From SIG78 sp045587205 (GTDB taxonomy: Bacteria > Verrucomicrobiota > Lentisphaeria > Victivallales > Victivallaceae), in the NCBI GenBank assembly GCA_045587205.1, contig JAZNBV010000082.1, forward strand, positions 1 to 38,650: 38,650 bases of DNA. The letters are read 5' to 3'. The position numbers and the translations under genes are program-made. Positions 1-7,465 of the stretch are shown one piece after another; position 1 is the first letter of the stretch; the number at the start of each line of letters is the position of its first letter. The notes beneath the pieces are model-generated. The model was not told where the DNA came from, ran no database searches, and saw nothing but the letters and a program-made list of their open reading frames with translations.

Positions 1-1
1 A

Positions 2-154
2 TATCTGGAGTACATCCAAACTCACTCGGACCACATTACGCTGAAGCAGGAGTGCAGACACGCATTTTACAATGGTATCAGAGAGGCGATACGCCGGCAC
101 AACGACAAAATCGTTTTCGAAGACCGGTATATTTTGTATCTGTACAGAAAATAA
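2..154 (+). CDS. C-terminal end of an unidentified protein (cut by window edge)
   Basis: An open frame runs from the window edge to a TAA at 152-154 and gives about 50 residues ending YILYLYRK. It is rich in charged and aromatic residues (REAIRRHNDK, FEDRYILY) and reads like a real soluble C-terminus, more so than the competing frame. No start is visible because the gene begins outside the window. I do not recognise the family. The rest of the gene must lie to the left; nothing here shows its function. Confidence 0.5.
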   Translation, partial: YLEYIQTHSDHITLKQECRHAFYNGIREAIRRHNDKIVFEDRYILYLYRK

Positions 155-347
155 CTGTTGCCTGTTCAGTAAATCATGGGCGATGCAAGGAAATTTTGAG
201 CAATGAAAAGGCAAAACTTTTTCAAGTTTGATGGTGATTTTATTTTAGAGAAATATTCATCCAGATTCTCGATCAAGCAGAAATTTTTGGTCGGCTGTTT
301 GTATTTTTGCAATCCGCTACGCTATAAATTACCATTCTGTAAAAAGG
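155..347. other. Non-coding gap, nothing recognised
   Basis: This AT-rich gap separates the cut-off gene from the converging membrane-protein gene. A 63-codon frame at 203-394 crosses it, but it lacks a convincing ribosome binding site and has biased composition, so I do not call it. No clear terminator hairpin with a T-run was seen. Confidence 0.4.
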
Positions 348-1187
348 CTAACGACCTCTGCAAATGTATCCCAAAAGGAAAAGTCCCAACATAAAAAAAT
401 TAACTGCCCATATCCCGGCGATCCCATTGTGAATTTTCATCTTATCTTGCTCTTTTTTACCATACCATAACATTAAACCGTATGGAACAAACATAAATAT
501 CACCCAACAGACTGCTGCTGCAAATATTGAAAATATGCTGTCGGCTTGTCCGGAATGAATTTTATCAAGCTGCCAAACCGTTGTTCCGGTAAATGCCAGA
601 AAACCAACCGGGGCAACTGCCAGCAGCAGCAAGTTTTTGAGAAATCCTGAAAACTTTTCCCGAAGAGCCCCCGATATAAGTGCTGAAAGGGAAAATATCG
701 GAGTAAAAAAAAGAATCACCGGCAGTAGAAAAAAACAACAGATCGCATTCAAACTATCTTCAAGAAATAACTTGTCTGCTATCAGAACGCCGTTTATTAT
801 GCATTGATAATAAAGCAAAACTGCCAACGCTCCACAAAAAAGCAGTACCGTGATAATACCCCAAACAGCATCGTACCTGTTAAATGGATTTTCTTTTTGC
901 TGCACTTTGAGCAACGAAAAAACAAACGGTACAATTCCAAGAGTACCCCATATTGTATATACAACCAATCCTGAAAGTGAATGGCAGAAATTGAAGCGAG
1001 GCAAAATTACTGTTCCAAGTACCAACCACGCAAAAGAAATGGCTAATTGGGATAAAAATCTTATGCTTCCTGCCCATTTTCTATGTTCTCTGGCATAAAC
1101 AATACCAAAGATTGCTGTCACCAGACAAACAATTTGCATAATGACAGCAAATAATATTCTGATAAATGAATTTTCTAAACTGAACAT
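348..1187 (-). CDS. Polytopic integral membrane protein, function unknown
   Basis: The product is about 279 residues with roughly six or seven hydrophobic segments (for example around FAVIMQIVCLVTAIFGIVYA, WGIITVLLFCGALAVLLYY and FMLGLFLLGYIC near the C-terminus), so it is an inner-membrane protein. The start is uncertain. I chose the ATG at 1185-1187 (MFSLENSF), where the first hydrophobic segment begins soon after; an upstream ATG at 1244 would add 19 residues (MQNIACQC...) and neither has a strong Shine-Dalgarno sequence. No family motif is recognisable. The gene is AT-rich like its neighbours in the first 2.3 kb and has no obvious operon partner. It converges on the cut-off gene at the window edge. 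Confidence 0.6.
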   Translation of the reverse strand: MFSLENSFIRILFAVIMQIVCLVTAIFGIVYAREHRKWAGSIRFLSQLAISFAWLVLGTVILPRFNFCHSLSGLVVYTIWGTLGIVPFVFSLLKVQQKENPFNRYDAVWGIITVLLFCGALAVLLYYQCIINGVLIADKLFLEDSLNAICCFFLLPVILFFTPIFSLSALISGALREKFSGFLKNLLLLAVAPVGFLAFTGTTVWQLDKIHSGQADSIFSIFAAAVCWVIFMFVPYGLMLWYGKKEQDKMKIHNGIAGIWAVNFFMLGLFLLGYICRGR

Positions 1188-1542
1188 AACATTTCTACAC
1201 TGAAGAATTTGTATTAAGATACACTGGCAGGCAATATTTTGCAAGATATTATTTTTCTAACTTGAAATTATTTTTTTCAAATTCACGAATGATTTTAAGT
1301 ACCATCAGACATAAATCTAATACCGGACCATTTGCGGGTTCTCAAAGGCGATTCCCCAAAGAAGTTGTGTCTTTCTCAGTATTGCTTCATTTGTAATAAG
1401 GAAGAACATCAACTCCCCGGATGCCAAATTACAGTATTTATAATATGTAAAACAGTTGATGACTCGAACCATTGTTTAATCTCCTTTGCTTGCAATTTTA
1501 CTATTTTGTCTTATATTAAGTTCATAGTTGGAAAGGTTGATT
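1188..1542. other. AT-rich divergent intergenic region
   Basis: This stretch separates the divergent membrane-protein and lipoprotein genes. Its right end holds a plausible plus-strand promoter (given separately). A 102-codon frame from 1332 runs through it and into the lipoprotein gene in another frame; its sequence looks random, so it is not called. Nothing else was recognised. Confidence 0.4.
1490..1517 (+). promoter_or_regulatory. Candidate sigma-70 promoter for the lipoprotein gene
   Basis: A -35-like TTGCAA (1490-1495) and a -10-like TATATT (1512-1517) are separated by 16 nt, about 26 nt before the start codon at 1543. Inferred from sequence only. Confidence 0.4.
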
Positions 1543-2316
1543 ATGAGAAGGGTATTTCTGATTTTTTTACTTATTGCAGCAGTCATTTCTATTGCAGGAT
1601 GCTGCTGTCCGGAAAAAACTCTGGAGCTTACTGTAATTGAGTTTGCTTCCAGCCGGGATGCAGATTATAATTTTGGAGGCAGGCCATATCTGGTTTTGCT
1701 CTGCAAGCAAGGTGAAAACTATTTTTTGCAGAGTCACATTCCCGATGATACTGGACAAAATCGCACTGTTTTTGCCCGTAATCTGGGCAAAAATGTATTG
1801 ATTGTCTCTAACGGACTGACATTTGAAGATGGTCAAATGACCGTTGAATACCGCGACTGCAATGAAAAATGGCACAACGCCGGGGTCCCATTCGGGGATT
1901 TTTACGGAGATAAACACGTTTCGCAAGTGAAGTTCATTGAGGAATTGCCAAATGAACCAGTCAGTGATAAATATCGTCCTGCCGGAGTGCTTAAAAGAGA
2001 AGAACAGGCTCTTGAAACTTTTTTACCGACACTAAAAAAACATATCCGTAATAACGATGCGGATGCCATTTCAAAAATGCTCATCTATCCTATACGAGTG
2101 TCCAGTCCTGCAATCGGTGACATTTGGTTGGAAAACCGGCAGGAGTTTTTGAAATATTATCCGCAGATTTTTTCCGAAGCTGTAAAAAGAGAGATGCTGA
2201 AATTGCAGAATAAAGATATACTCTGTAATTATCAAGGGCTTATGATCAATCGGGGTATGTGGTTTCATCTTGGCAACGACGGTAAAGCATATTTTTATGC
2301 GCTGTTTATTTTTTGA
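1543..2316 (+). CDS. Predicted lipoprotein, function unknown
   Basis: The product is 257 residues and begins with a lipoprotein signal peptide: MRR, a hydrophobic run, then the lipobox IAGC with the lipidated Cys at residue 20. The ATG at 1543 is preferred over an in-frame ATG at 1528 because GGAAAGG lies 6 nt upstream and the signal peptide then has normal length. The mature part is presumably periplasmic or membrane-anchored. The C-terminus (NYQGLMINRGMWFHLG) resembles the ending of small secreted proteins in which a NYQG(V/L)MI motif precedes a Trp-Phe beta strand, but I cannot name a function. It is followed by the long intergenic region before tRNA-Val and has no operon partner. Confidence 0.7.
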   Translation: MRRVFLIFLLIAAVISIAGCCCPEKTLELTVIEFASSRDADYNFGGRPYLVLLCKQGENYFLQSHIPDDTGQNRTVFARNLGKNVLIVSNGLTFEDGQMTVEYRDCNEKWHNAGVPFGDFYGDKHVSQVKFIEELPNEPVSDKYRPAGVLKREEQALETFLPTLKKHIRNNDADAISKMLIYPIRVSSPAIGDIWLENRQEFLKYYPQIFSEAVKREMLKLQNKDILCNYQGLMINRGMWFHLGNDGKAYFYALFIF

Positions 2317-2383
2317 TCATAGCTTCTGCGAGTTGTGACAATTCAATCGCAGCATCCTAAAGTGTTGCATAAGAGTCGATACA

Positions 2384-2402
2384 TAAAGGTCGCCGACCTT
2401 TA
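2384..2402. repeat. Short palindrome
   Basis: TAAAGGTCG (2384-2392) and CGACCTTTA (2394-2402) are perfect inverted copies around a single C. No T-run follows on either strand, so it is not a typical terminator. It could be a protein binding site or a cruciform; no function is assigned. Confidence 0.5.
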
Positions 2403-2626
2403 CATAGCAGAGAATTTCCGGAGATTTCTATTCAAACACACGCTTTTGAGAGGCTATGTCATTCTCTATTGAGAGAACAGCAGCAGAATGGGGTTGCTGT
2501 AAATCTGTGCCGTATTGCCCGGCTTCGGGTTGCTGCGCAACTCTTCCGGCTTCGTGATACTACGCCGTGACAAGCCGCCGCGGCATCCTTCGCCCGCTCC
2601 GTTGCACTCCGCTTATTTTTGCAAGC

Positions 2627-2672
2627 AAAAAAAAACCTACGGATAGCAAACCCTTCGGCTTGCCATCCGTAG
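2627..2672 (-). terminator. Rho-independent terminator of tRNA-Val
   Basis: On the minus strand CTACGGAT (2672-2665) pairs with ATCCGTAG (2644-2637) and the stem continues through a GCAA/TTGC segment to a short loop, then nine T residues follow (2635-2627). It lies just downstream of tRNA-Val. Confidence 0.85.
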
Positions 2673-2685
2673 ATTTAGCGAAGGA

Positions 2686-2762
2686 TGGTGGGCGTAGTAG
2701 AACTCGAATCTACGACCTCCACGATGTCAACGTGGCGCTCTAACCAACTGAGCTATACGCCC
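2686..2762 (-). tRNA. tRNA-Val (anticodon GAC)
   Basis: The minus strand folds into a full cloverleaf of 77 nt: acceptor GGGCGTA pairs with TACGCCC, the D arm is GCTC/GAGC, the anticodon stem CCACG/CGTGG encloses loop TTGACAT (anticodon GAC, reading GUC), the variable loop is AGGTC, and the T arm GTAGA/TCTAC encloses TTCGAGT. The discriminator is A and the CCA end is encoded (2688-2686). A strong terminator follows 14 nt downstream. Confidence 0.97.
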
Positions 2763-3032
2763 TCTTTTTGTTACTTCATTAAAATACCACCTTTTAGGAA
2801 AAATGCAAATTTTATATAGCAGATTTTCTGTTTTTTTATGCTTTTTTATGTCAAATAGAGTGATCAGAGCTGTTAAATTGGTTCTATTGCGGTTTTATAC
2901 AGAAAAACAGGGCAGGGGAAAATAAAATATCTTTTGCAAGACTCTTTTTATTTTGCAAAAACAGCAAAAAATGCTAAATTAAATTTTTATAACACAGATT
3001 GAATTTATATAATATATTGTACAGGTGATCTT
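2763..3032. promoter_or_regulatory. AT-rich region with divergent promoters for tRNA-Val and the acetyltransferase
   Basis: This gap drives tRNA-Val leftward and the acetyltransferase rightward. A -10-like TATAAT lies at 3008-3013, though it has no good -35 hexamer. AGGTGAT at 3023-3029 is the ribosome binding site for the start at 3033. No gene is visible in the gap. Confidence 0.4.
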
Positions 3033-3683
3033 ATGAATAATAAGCCTATTCTCTGCAAAACCGTTCCCGGAGGTATGACCGAGCAGGAAAAAGCCGAAGC
3101 AGGTTTACTCTACAACCCCAACCGTACCACTGAAATGGCTGCCTACCGGTTCAAGATACAGGATGCAATTTATGAGTATAACCAGCTCCGACCGTCGCAA
3201 GTTAAGGAACGGCGCGATTTTCTTGCCGGTATTTTCGGCAAGATAGGTAAAAATTGCAATATTCTGCCTCCGTTCAAATGCGATTACGGTTTCCGTATTG
3301 AGGTTGGCGAAAACTTTTTTGCCAATTACAACTTTATTGTGCTGGATGGTAACTACTGCCGTTTTGGCGACAATGTCTGGATCGCTCCAAATGTTTCGAT
3401 TCTGGCTGCCGGACATCCGCTGGATATGCAGGATCGCATTGACGGTTGGGAATATGCTTTTCCGGTCACTGTCGGCAACAATGTCTGGATCGGCGGTTCG
3501 GTTACAATTATAGGCGGTGTTACTATTGGAGATAACGTGGTTATTGCCGCCGGTTCGGTGGTGATCCGAGATGTGCCAGCTGATGTTCTGGTGGCAGGAA
3601 ATCCGGCGCGTGTTATCCGCAAAATAACTGCAGCTGACCGCCGGAAATATCAGTGGGCGGAACAGGACCGGCCGCAAGAGTAA
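3033..3683 (+). CDS. Sugar O-acetyltransferase (maltose/galactoside acetyltransferase type)
   Basis: The product is 216 residues, close to the 185-210 of Maa/LacA/NodL enzymes, which move an acetyl group from acetyl-CoA to a sugar hydroxyl in the cytoplasm. The N-terminal helical 'Mac' region (residues 15-70, TEQEKAEAGLLYNPN) is followed by left-handed beta-helix hexapeptide repeats (about 72-195: IGKNCNI, RFGDNVWIAPNVSI, VGNNVWIGGSVTI, IGDNVVIAAGSVV). His128 in AAGHPLD is the expected catalytic histidine. AGGTGAT before the ATG supports the start. It stands alone between two tRNA genes, so the sugar substrate cannot be inferred from neighbours. Very confident of family, not of substrate. Confidence 0.93.
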   Translation: MNNKPILCKTVPGGMTEQEKAEAGLLYNPNRTTEMAAYRFKIQDAIYEYNQLRPSQVKERRDFLAGIFGKIGKNCNILPPFKCDYGFRIEVGENFFANYNFIVLDGNYCRFGDNVWIAPNVSILAAGHPLDMQDRIDGWEYAFPVTVGNNVWIGGSVTIIGGVTIGDNVVIAAGSVVIRDVPADVLVAGNPARVIRKITAADRRKYQWAEQDRPQE

Positions 3684-3745
3684 CTGTTCTTGATCCAATA
3701 TTGCAGAATAATAGCATTTTACTGCATAAAATCTTGCAAAAAGAT

Positions 3746-3774
3746 TTGACAAATCATCTCTGCAATGTTATATT
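3746..3774 (+). promoter_or_regulatory. Sigma-70 promoter of tRNA-Leu
   Basis: A consensus -35 TTGACA (3746-3751) and -10 TATATT (3769-3774) are separated by exactly 17 nt, 12 nt before the mature tRNA-Leu 5' end. It is the best promoter match in the window. Confidence 0.85.
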
Positions 3775-3786
3775 AAAGAATAGCAA

Positions 3787-3872
3787 GCCGAAGTGGCGGA
3801 ATAGGCAGACGCACTAGACTCAAAATCTGGCGCCCTCTGGGCGTGTGGGTTCGACTCCCACCTTCGGTACCA
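3787..3872 (+). tRNA. tRNA-Leu (anticodon CAA)
   Basis: A class II tRNA of 86 nt. Acceptor GCCGAAG pairs with CTTCGGT, the anticodon stem CTAGA/TCTGG encloses loop CTCAAAA (anticodon CAA, reading UUG), a long variable arm (CGCCCTCTGGGCG) follows, and the T arm GTGGG/CCCAC encloses TTCGACT. Discriminator A and CCA are encoded (3869-3872). It has a consensus promoter upstream and a terminator downstream. Confidence 0.97.
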
Positions 3873-3885
3873 CTTGATCAAATTG

Positions 3886-3913
3886 ATCCCGTTCGTTTGA
3901 ACGGGATTTTTTT
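3886..3913 (+). terminator. Rho-independent terminator of tRNA-Leu
   Basis: ATCCCGTTC (3886-3894) and GAACGGGAT (3899-3907) form a perfect 9-bp stem with loop GTTT, followed by a run of T residues. Confidence 0.92.
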
Positions 3914-3928
3914 ATATTGCTTTAGCGT

Positions 3929-3967
3929 AAAAAAAGCTGCATCTGTTTTTTACAGATACAGCTTTTT
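3929..3967. terminator. Bidirectional terminator ending the rpmH-khpB cluster
   Basis: GCTGCATCTGT (3936-3946) pairs with ACAGATACAGC (3952-3962) with one mismatch. On the minus strand it is followed by seven T residues (3935-3929), fitting termination after khpB; on the plus strand five T residues follow, so it may also back up the tRNA-Leu terminator. Confidence 0.85.
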
Positions 3968-3988
3968 GCGGTAAGATAAATGCTGAAT

Positions 3989-4594
3989 TTATTCCTGCGA
4001 TTCCTGAACTTTGGGCGCTGCTTCATTTTCTTTGCGCAATGAAACCACAACCTTCTTCAGATTACCTTCTCCTTCGCTTTCGGTCATTATTTCAGGATCG
4101 TTTTCCAATGTGATGTGGATGATGCGGCGATCGTGGGCGTTCATCTTTGGCAATGTTACCGGTTCGCCCCATTTTTTAACTTCTTTGGCGGCGTCTTTGG
4201 CCTGTTCGATCAGCTGTTCTTCGCTGATGCCGCTGCGGCGTTCGCGGCGCGGACGGCGCTCGCTGCGTTCGCTTTTTTCGCCGCGGGCAGGGCGTTCGCG
4301 GCGCGGGCGTTCACTCTTGCCGCCGGCTTCCGGATAGCCGTCGATATCAATGGAAATACGCGGGCAATCTTCTTCACCTTTGAACATAATGCGGTTCAAT
4401 AGAAGCTGCAAACTGTCCAGAGTCTGACCCTTGCGCCCGATGATGCGGCCGGGTTCGGTGGATTTGATTTTCAGTGACAACTGATTTTCTTCTGCTTCAG
4501 CTTTCAATTCGGCGTTCAGCCCGAGGTAATCGAGCATTGTTCCCAGAGTTTTGCGCGCCTTGGATGCCAATTCTTCGCTGTTGATCTCTGCCAT
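3989..4594 (-). CDS. khpB: KH/R3H RNA-binding protein (KhpB, also called Jag)
   Basis: The product is 201 residues. A KH domain (about 35-85) carries GRIIGRKG at 49-56, the GxxG-type RNA-binding loop, then TLDSLQLLLNR. An R3H domain (about 147-190) carries the signature in MNAHDRRIIHITLE (151-164), with the Arg and His expected to contact nucleic acid. The short N-terminal Jag_N domain of many firmicute homologues is absent. Between the domains (93-121) lies a low-complexity Arg/Glu/Ser linker with repeated ERPRRE-like units, probably disordered and perhaps RNA-binding. The family binds RNA in the cytoplasm and affects cell division and envelope assembly. The position immediately downstream of yidC is the classical context, and a bidirectional terminator closes the cluster. 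Confidence 0.93.
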   Translation of the reverse strand: MAEINSEELASKARKTLGTMLDYLGLNAELKAEAEENQLSLKIKSTEPGRIIGRKGQTLDSLQLLLNRIMFKGEEDCPRISIDIDGYPEAGGKSERPRRERPARGEKSERSERRPRRERRSGISEEQLIEQAKDAAKEVKKWGEPVTLPKMNAHDRRIIHITLENDPEIMTESEGEGNLKKVVVSLRKENEAAPKVQESQE

Positions 4595-4681
4595 TTTTTC
4601 TTTTCTCCAAACTTTTGCTGCCTTGAAAAGCAGCTTTGAATTTGTTTTATGCAGAACTTCCGTTCCGCAATTTATGATTTA

Positions 4682-6418
4682 TTACGAGCGGACGATCTTG
4701 GGTTTGTCCTGTGATTTTTTCTGATCCTGTTTTGCCTGACGGATTGCATCTTCACGCTTTTTGACTTTGTTCTGATACAGCATCTGGGCAATACTGAATA
4801 TCTGGCTTACCGACCAGTACAAGGTCAGCGCAGCCGGCAGACTGTAAAGGAAAAACAGCATAACCACCGGCATTGCCAGCATCATTTTAGCCTGCATCGG
4901 ATCCATTGCAGTGGGAGTGAGCTTCTGCTGCACAAGCATCAGAACAGTCCACACCAGAATCAACGGATTGACGGCAATATTGAATATGTGAGCCACGGTA
5001 TCCGGCTGCGACAGATCGTTGATCCACCAGAAACTCTGATGGCGCAGTTCCGCAGCGCCGCCCAGCGCGTAATAGAGCGCAATGAATACCGGAATCTGAA
5101 TTATCATCGGCAGACAGCCGCTCATCGGATTGACCTTGTGTTCGCGGTAAAGCTCCGACATTTTGGTCTGGGCGACCATCGGTTCGTTTTTATATTTTTC
5201 GCGGATCTCTTTGAGTTTGGGCGAAAGCTGCTGCATTTCGCGCATAGAGGCGTTGGCTTTCATTGTGACCGGGAAGAATATCGTGCGGATCAGCAGGGTC
5301 AGAAGAATAATGCTCCAGCCGAATGAACCGACAAAACTGTGCAGCCAATTAAGAATCGCCAGCATTATATAGGCAAGGAAATCGATCGGGAACCAGCCCA
5401 GCGGCATAACTTCGCTGGCATCCGGATCGAACGCCCGCAGCTGTGAGGGTTGTTTGGGACCGAGGTAATAATCTGCTTTAAACTCTTTTACTGCTCCGGG
5501 CGCCAGCTGGAACGACTCCAGTGTTGCACCGGTACTGACGGTGAACTCTTTGCTGCCGGAAGGATTTTCCACGCGGTCGGCATAAAGTTTGACCGGATCG
5601 CTGACTTTCATCAACTGGGCGAAAAAGCGGTTGGTACAGCCGAACCAGCGCACCGGCTTGCCGGTGAGTTCCGCCCAATCATCATTATCGGCGTTGGCAT
5701 TTTCATTTTTGACTTTGCCGGTAAGTGTACAGTATTCAACGGTGTGCAGTTCCTGCGAGGGACTTTTGGCATCACCGGAAAGTTTCTGCCACTGCTGAAG
5801 ATCGCCGGCGGAAATAGTCAGTGCCGGTATATACAACGCTTTTTTGCTGTTGTTTACGATCTGGCTCTTTACTTCCAAACGGTATCCGGGCAGGGCTTTG
5901 TAGGTATTGATCAGAGTAAATTCTCCGCCGGAGGCATCACGCATTGTACGCGCCAGCAGATACGTTGAATCATCTATCTTGCGGCTCTGATCGATTTTTA
6001 CTGTTGCAACAGCACCGCGGTCGGTACGCAGCCCGAATGCACCGTATTCGGCGGCAACTTCCGCCTGTTCCGGAAAGTCATTGGTTATTTCAATAGCGCT
6101 TTTGCGGTCGTTTTTCAGGAAACTTTCCGGCAGCACGATCTTTTCCAGCGTACCGTTGACCGGCTGGATAAAATAAGTGGAATCTTCTGCTGTAAGCGCA
6201 ACAGCCGGCATTGCTTTTGCCGCAACTGTTTTTACGGGTGTTGAAACTTTTTGTTCAACCGCAGCTTTTGCCGGAACTTTCTGATTGGCAGCGGCAACTT
6301 TTCTGGCTGCCGGTTCCGGAGGCGGTTCCGGAGTCATATCAGGACCGAATGTGTACCACAATACCAGGGCAAGCACCCCGGCAACTATCGCTGCAATGCT
6401 TTGTTTATCCAAATTCAA
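4682..6418 (-). CDS. yidC: Membrane protein insertase YidC
   Basis: The product is 578 residues, the size of Gram-negative YidC (about 540-590). It inserts inner-membrane proteins alone or with SecYEG. The order is N-terminal membrane segment (about 8-24), an Ala/Pro/Lys-rich linker (30-75), the large periplasmic P1 beta domain (about 80-325), then the conserved C-terminal membrane core from about 345. Arg378 in LLIRTIFFPV is the expected hydrophilic-groove arginine of the second segment; the charged cytoplasmic hairpin with MREMQQLSPKLKEIREKY follows it. The tail is basic. The start is a TTG (6418-6416), with a purine-rich AAAGAAAAGAG upstream; no ATG sits near the membrane segment. It lies between yidD and khpB in the conserved cluster. 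Confidence 0.96.
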   Translation of the reverse strand: MNLDKQSIAAIVAGVLALVLWYTFGPDMTPEPPPEPAARKVAAANQKVPAKAAVEQKVSTPVKTVAAKAMPAVALTAEDSTYFIQPVNGTLEKIVLPESFLKNDRKSAIEITNDFPEQAEVAAEYGAFGLRTDRGAVATVKIDQSRKIDDSTYLLARTMRDASGGEFTLINTYKALPGYRLEVKSQIVNNSKKALYIPALTISAGDLQQWQKLSGDAKSPSQELHTVEYCTLTGKVKNENANADNDDWAELTGKPVRWFGCTNRFFAQLMKVSDPVKLYADRVENPSGSKEFTVSTGATLESFQLAPGAVKEFKADYYLGPKQPSQLRAFDPDASEVMPLGWFPIDFLAYIMLAILNWLHSFVGSFGWSIILLTLLIRTIFFPVTMKANASMREMQQLSPKLKEIREKYKNEPMVAQTKMSELYREHKVNPMSGCLPMIIQIPVFIALYYALGGAAELRHQSFWWINDLSQPDTVAHIFNIAVNPLILVWTVLMLVQQKLTPTAMDPMQAKMMLAMPVVMLFFLYSLPAALTLYWSVSQIFSIAQMLYQNKVKKREDAIRQAKQDQKKSQDKPKIVRS

Positions 6419-6574
6419 AATAGAACTCTTTTCTTTGATTGTAAGGCAAACTGCCGGAATAACTTTTTGAACTTGTACCCGGAAAGTTAAACCGCAACTG
6501 CCGCAACGGCAATACTTTTGCCAAAAAATATTTAATTGTATGCCCTACCGGATGGGCGCCGGATTTATCTTTTT

Positions 6575-6814
6575 TTATCGGTGCTTTTTGCGCGGCGGAA
6601 CTGGATCAAAACCACCCTTGCACCACGGCTGACAACGTAACAGCCGGTAAATGGTCAATACACTGCCGCGCCAGAATCCGTGTGTGCGGTAGGCTTCGGC
6701 AGCGTATCTTGAACAACTTGGAGTGAACCGGCAGCAGTTTCCGATATATGGCGAAAGGGTCAACTGATATAATCTTATCAGTACAAGCGGCAGAAATATT
6801 GCCGCTTTACTCAA
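6575..6814 (-). CDS. yidD: Membrane protein insertion efficiency factor YidD
   Basis: The product is 79 residues, normal for YidD (70-85), a small membrane-associated protein that helps YidC-dependent insertion. An N-terminal amphipathic/hydrophobic helix (AAIFLPLVLIRLYQLTLSP) precedes the family signature: CRFTPSCSRYAAEA (Cys-rich), GFWRGS, and RCQPWCKGGFDPVP near the end. I place the start at a TTG (6814-6812) because it overlaps the rnpA stop (ATTGA overlap) and has GGA-rich sequence upstream. A longer frame from 7024 would add about 70 residues that are simply rnpA read in another frame. The overlap implies translational coupling to rnpA. Confidence 0.93.
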   Translation of the reverse strand: MSKAAIFLPLVLIRLYQLTLSPYIGNCCRFTPSCSRYAAEAYRTHGFWRGSVLTIYRLLRCQPWCKGGFDPVPPRKKHR

Positions 6815-7203
6815 TCTTCCAAGTCCCTGATCAGCTGCAGTTTCTTCAGCAGTTTTTCCATTTCGTACATCACATCGGCACACTTTGCCTGCCGGATGCG
6901 CTGACGCGGAATGAACACCAGGCGACACGGTTTGATCGTTGGTTTCAAGAGCCTGAAACTCTCCCATACCAACCTCCGTGCCCGGTTGCGGACTACTGCT
7001 TTGGTGCAGAATTTTCTGCCGCATATCACCCCTGTCTGTAACCTGCCGTTTTCCGAAACTGCCGCTGCCGCCACAAGCAATGCGCCTGCTGCAGAACGAC
7101 CTTCATTTTTTACTGCATCAAAATCAGATTTCAATGTCAGCTTGTCGCTTTTGAGCAGGCGCAGCTTAAGTACCGGATCCATTTCGCCGGAACAATCCAT
7201 CAT
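6811..7203 (-). CDS. rnpA: Ribonuclease P protein component
   Basis: The product is about 130 residues (usual 110-130). It is the protein cofactor that helps RNase P RNA cleave the 5' leader from pre-tRNAs. The body shows the family pattern: KSDFDAVKNEGRS near 25-37, the central hydrophobic strand, GVICGRKFCTKAVVRNRARR (58-77) with the conserved RNR motif at 72-74 in the long basic helix, and WESFRLL after it. The start could be either of two adjacent ATGs (7203 or 7200) or ATG 7182 (MDPVLKLR); none has a strong Shine-Dalgarno sequence, and coupling to rpmH, whose stop lies 3 nt upstream, is likely. It overlaps yidD by 4 nt. Confidence 0.95.
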   Translation of the reverse strand: MMDCSGEMDPVLKLRLLKSDKLTLKSDFDAVKNEGRSAAGALLVAAAAVSENGRLQTGVICGRKFCTKAVVRNRARRLVWESFRLLKPTIKPCRLVFIPRQRIRQAKCADVMYEMEKLLKKLQLIRDLED

Positions 7204-7206
7204 TGA

Positions 7207-7341
7207 TTACGCAGACAGCTTGGCGCGACCCTTCATACGGCGGCGTTTCAAAACCAGACGGCCACCTTTGGTAGCCATACGGGCCATAAAGCCCAAGCGA
7301 CGTTTTCTTCTGCGGTTCGACGGCTGAAATGTTCTTTTCAT
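7207..7341 (-). CDS. rpmH: 50S ribosomal protein L34
   Basis: A 44-residue, extremely basic protein beginning MKRTFQPSNRRRKRRLGF and ending KGRAKLSA, an unmistakable bL34 of normal length. The conserved MKRT(F/Y)QP start and the R-M-x-T-x-x-G-R central motif (ARMATKGGR) are intact. bL34 sits in domain I of 23S rRNA in the large subunit. AAAGGAAG lies about 8 nt before the ATG, and a sigma-70 promoter lies about 70-97 nt upstream. It heads the rpmH-rnpA-yidD-yidC-khpB cluster. dnaA, often found divergent from rpmH, is not here. Confidence 0.97.
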   Translation of the reverse strand: MKRTFQPSNRRRKRRLGFMARMATKGGRLVLKRRRMKGRAKLSA

Positions 7342-7410
7342 AGTATAACTTCCTTTTTTTCAGGTTTGAGTTTCTTGCCAATTTATTGACTTTGCAATAA
7401 CTGAATCAGT

Positions 7411-7438
7411 AATATAGCACGCTTTTGCAAAACTTCAA
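7411..7438 (-). promoter_or_regulatory. Promoter of the rpmH cluster
   Basis: On the minus strand TTGAAG (7438-7433) and TATATT (7416-7411) are spaced by 16 nt. This gives a 5' leader of roughly 65 nt before rpmH. Confidence 0.6.
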
Positions 7439-7465
7439 GCCAGAATGATATTTTTTTGTCTGAAA

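Larger units (their letters stand above)
2317..2685. other. Non-coding region between lipoprotein gene and tRNA-Val
   Basis: About 370 nt with no convincing gene. It contains a near-perfect palindrome (2384-2402), a 10-nt inverted repeat (2584-2593 against 2678-2687) that brackets the tRNA-Val terminator, and a GC-rich patch around 2510-2610 with recurring CGGCTTCG-like words. The composition changes abruptly from AT-rich to GC-rich near 2505, suggesting a decayed gene or repeat element. Confidence 0.4.

Noticed and set aside
203..394. 63-codon plus-strand reading frame
   Set aside because: No good ribosome binding site, odd composition, and it runs into the opposing membrane-protein gene.
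1332..1640. 102-codon plus-strand frame before the lipoprotein
   Set aside because: Cys/Phe-rich random-looking sequence that overlaps the well-supported lipoprotein start in another frame.
6575..7024. A 149-residue version of YidD
   Set aside because: The extra N-terminal 70 residues are rnpA DNA in another frame; the overlapping TTG start gives the normal family length.
7166..7381. 71-codon minus-strand frame over rpmH
   Set aside because: It is an off-frame reading of rpmH; the true L34 frame is 7207-7341.
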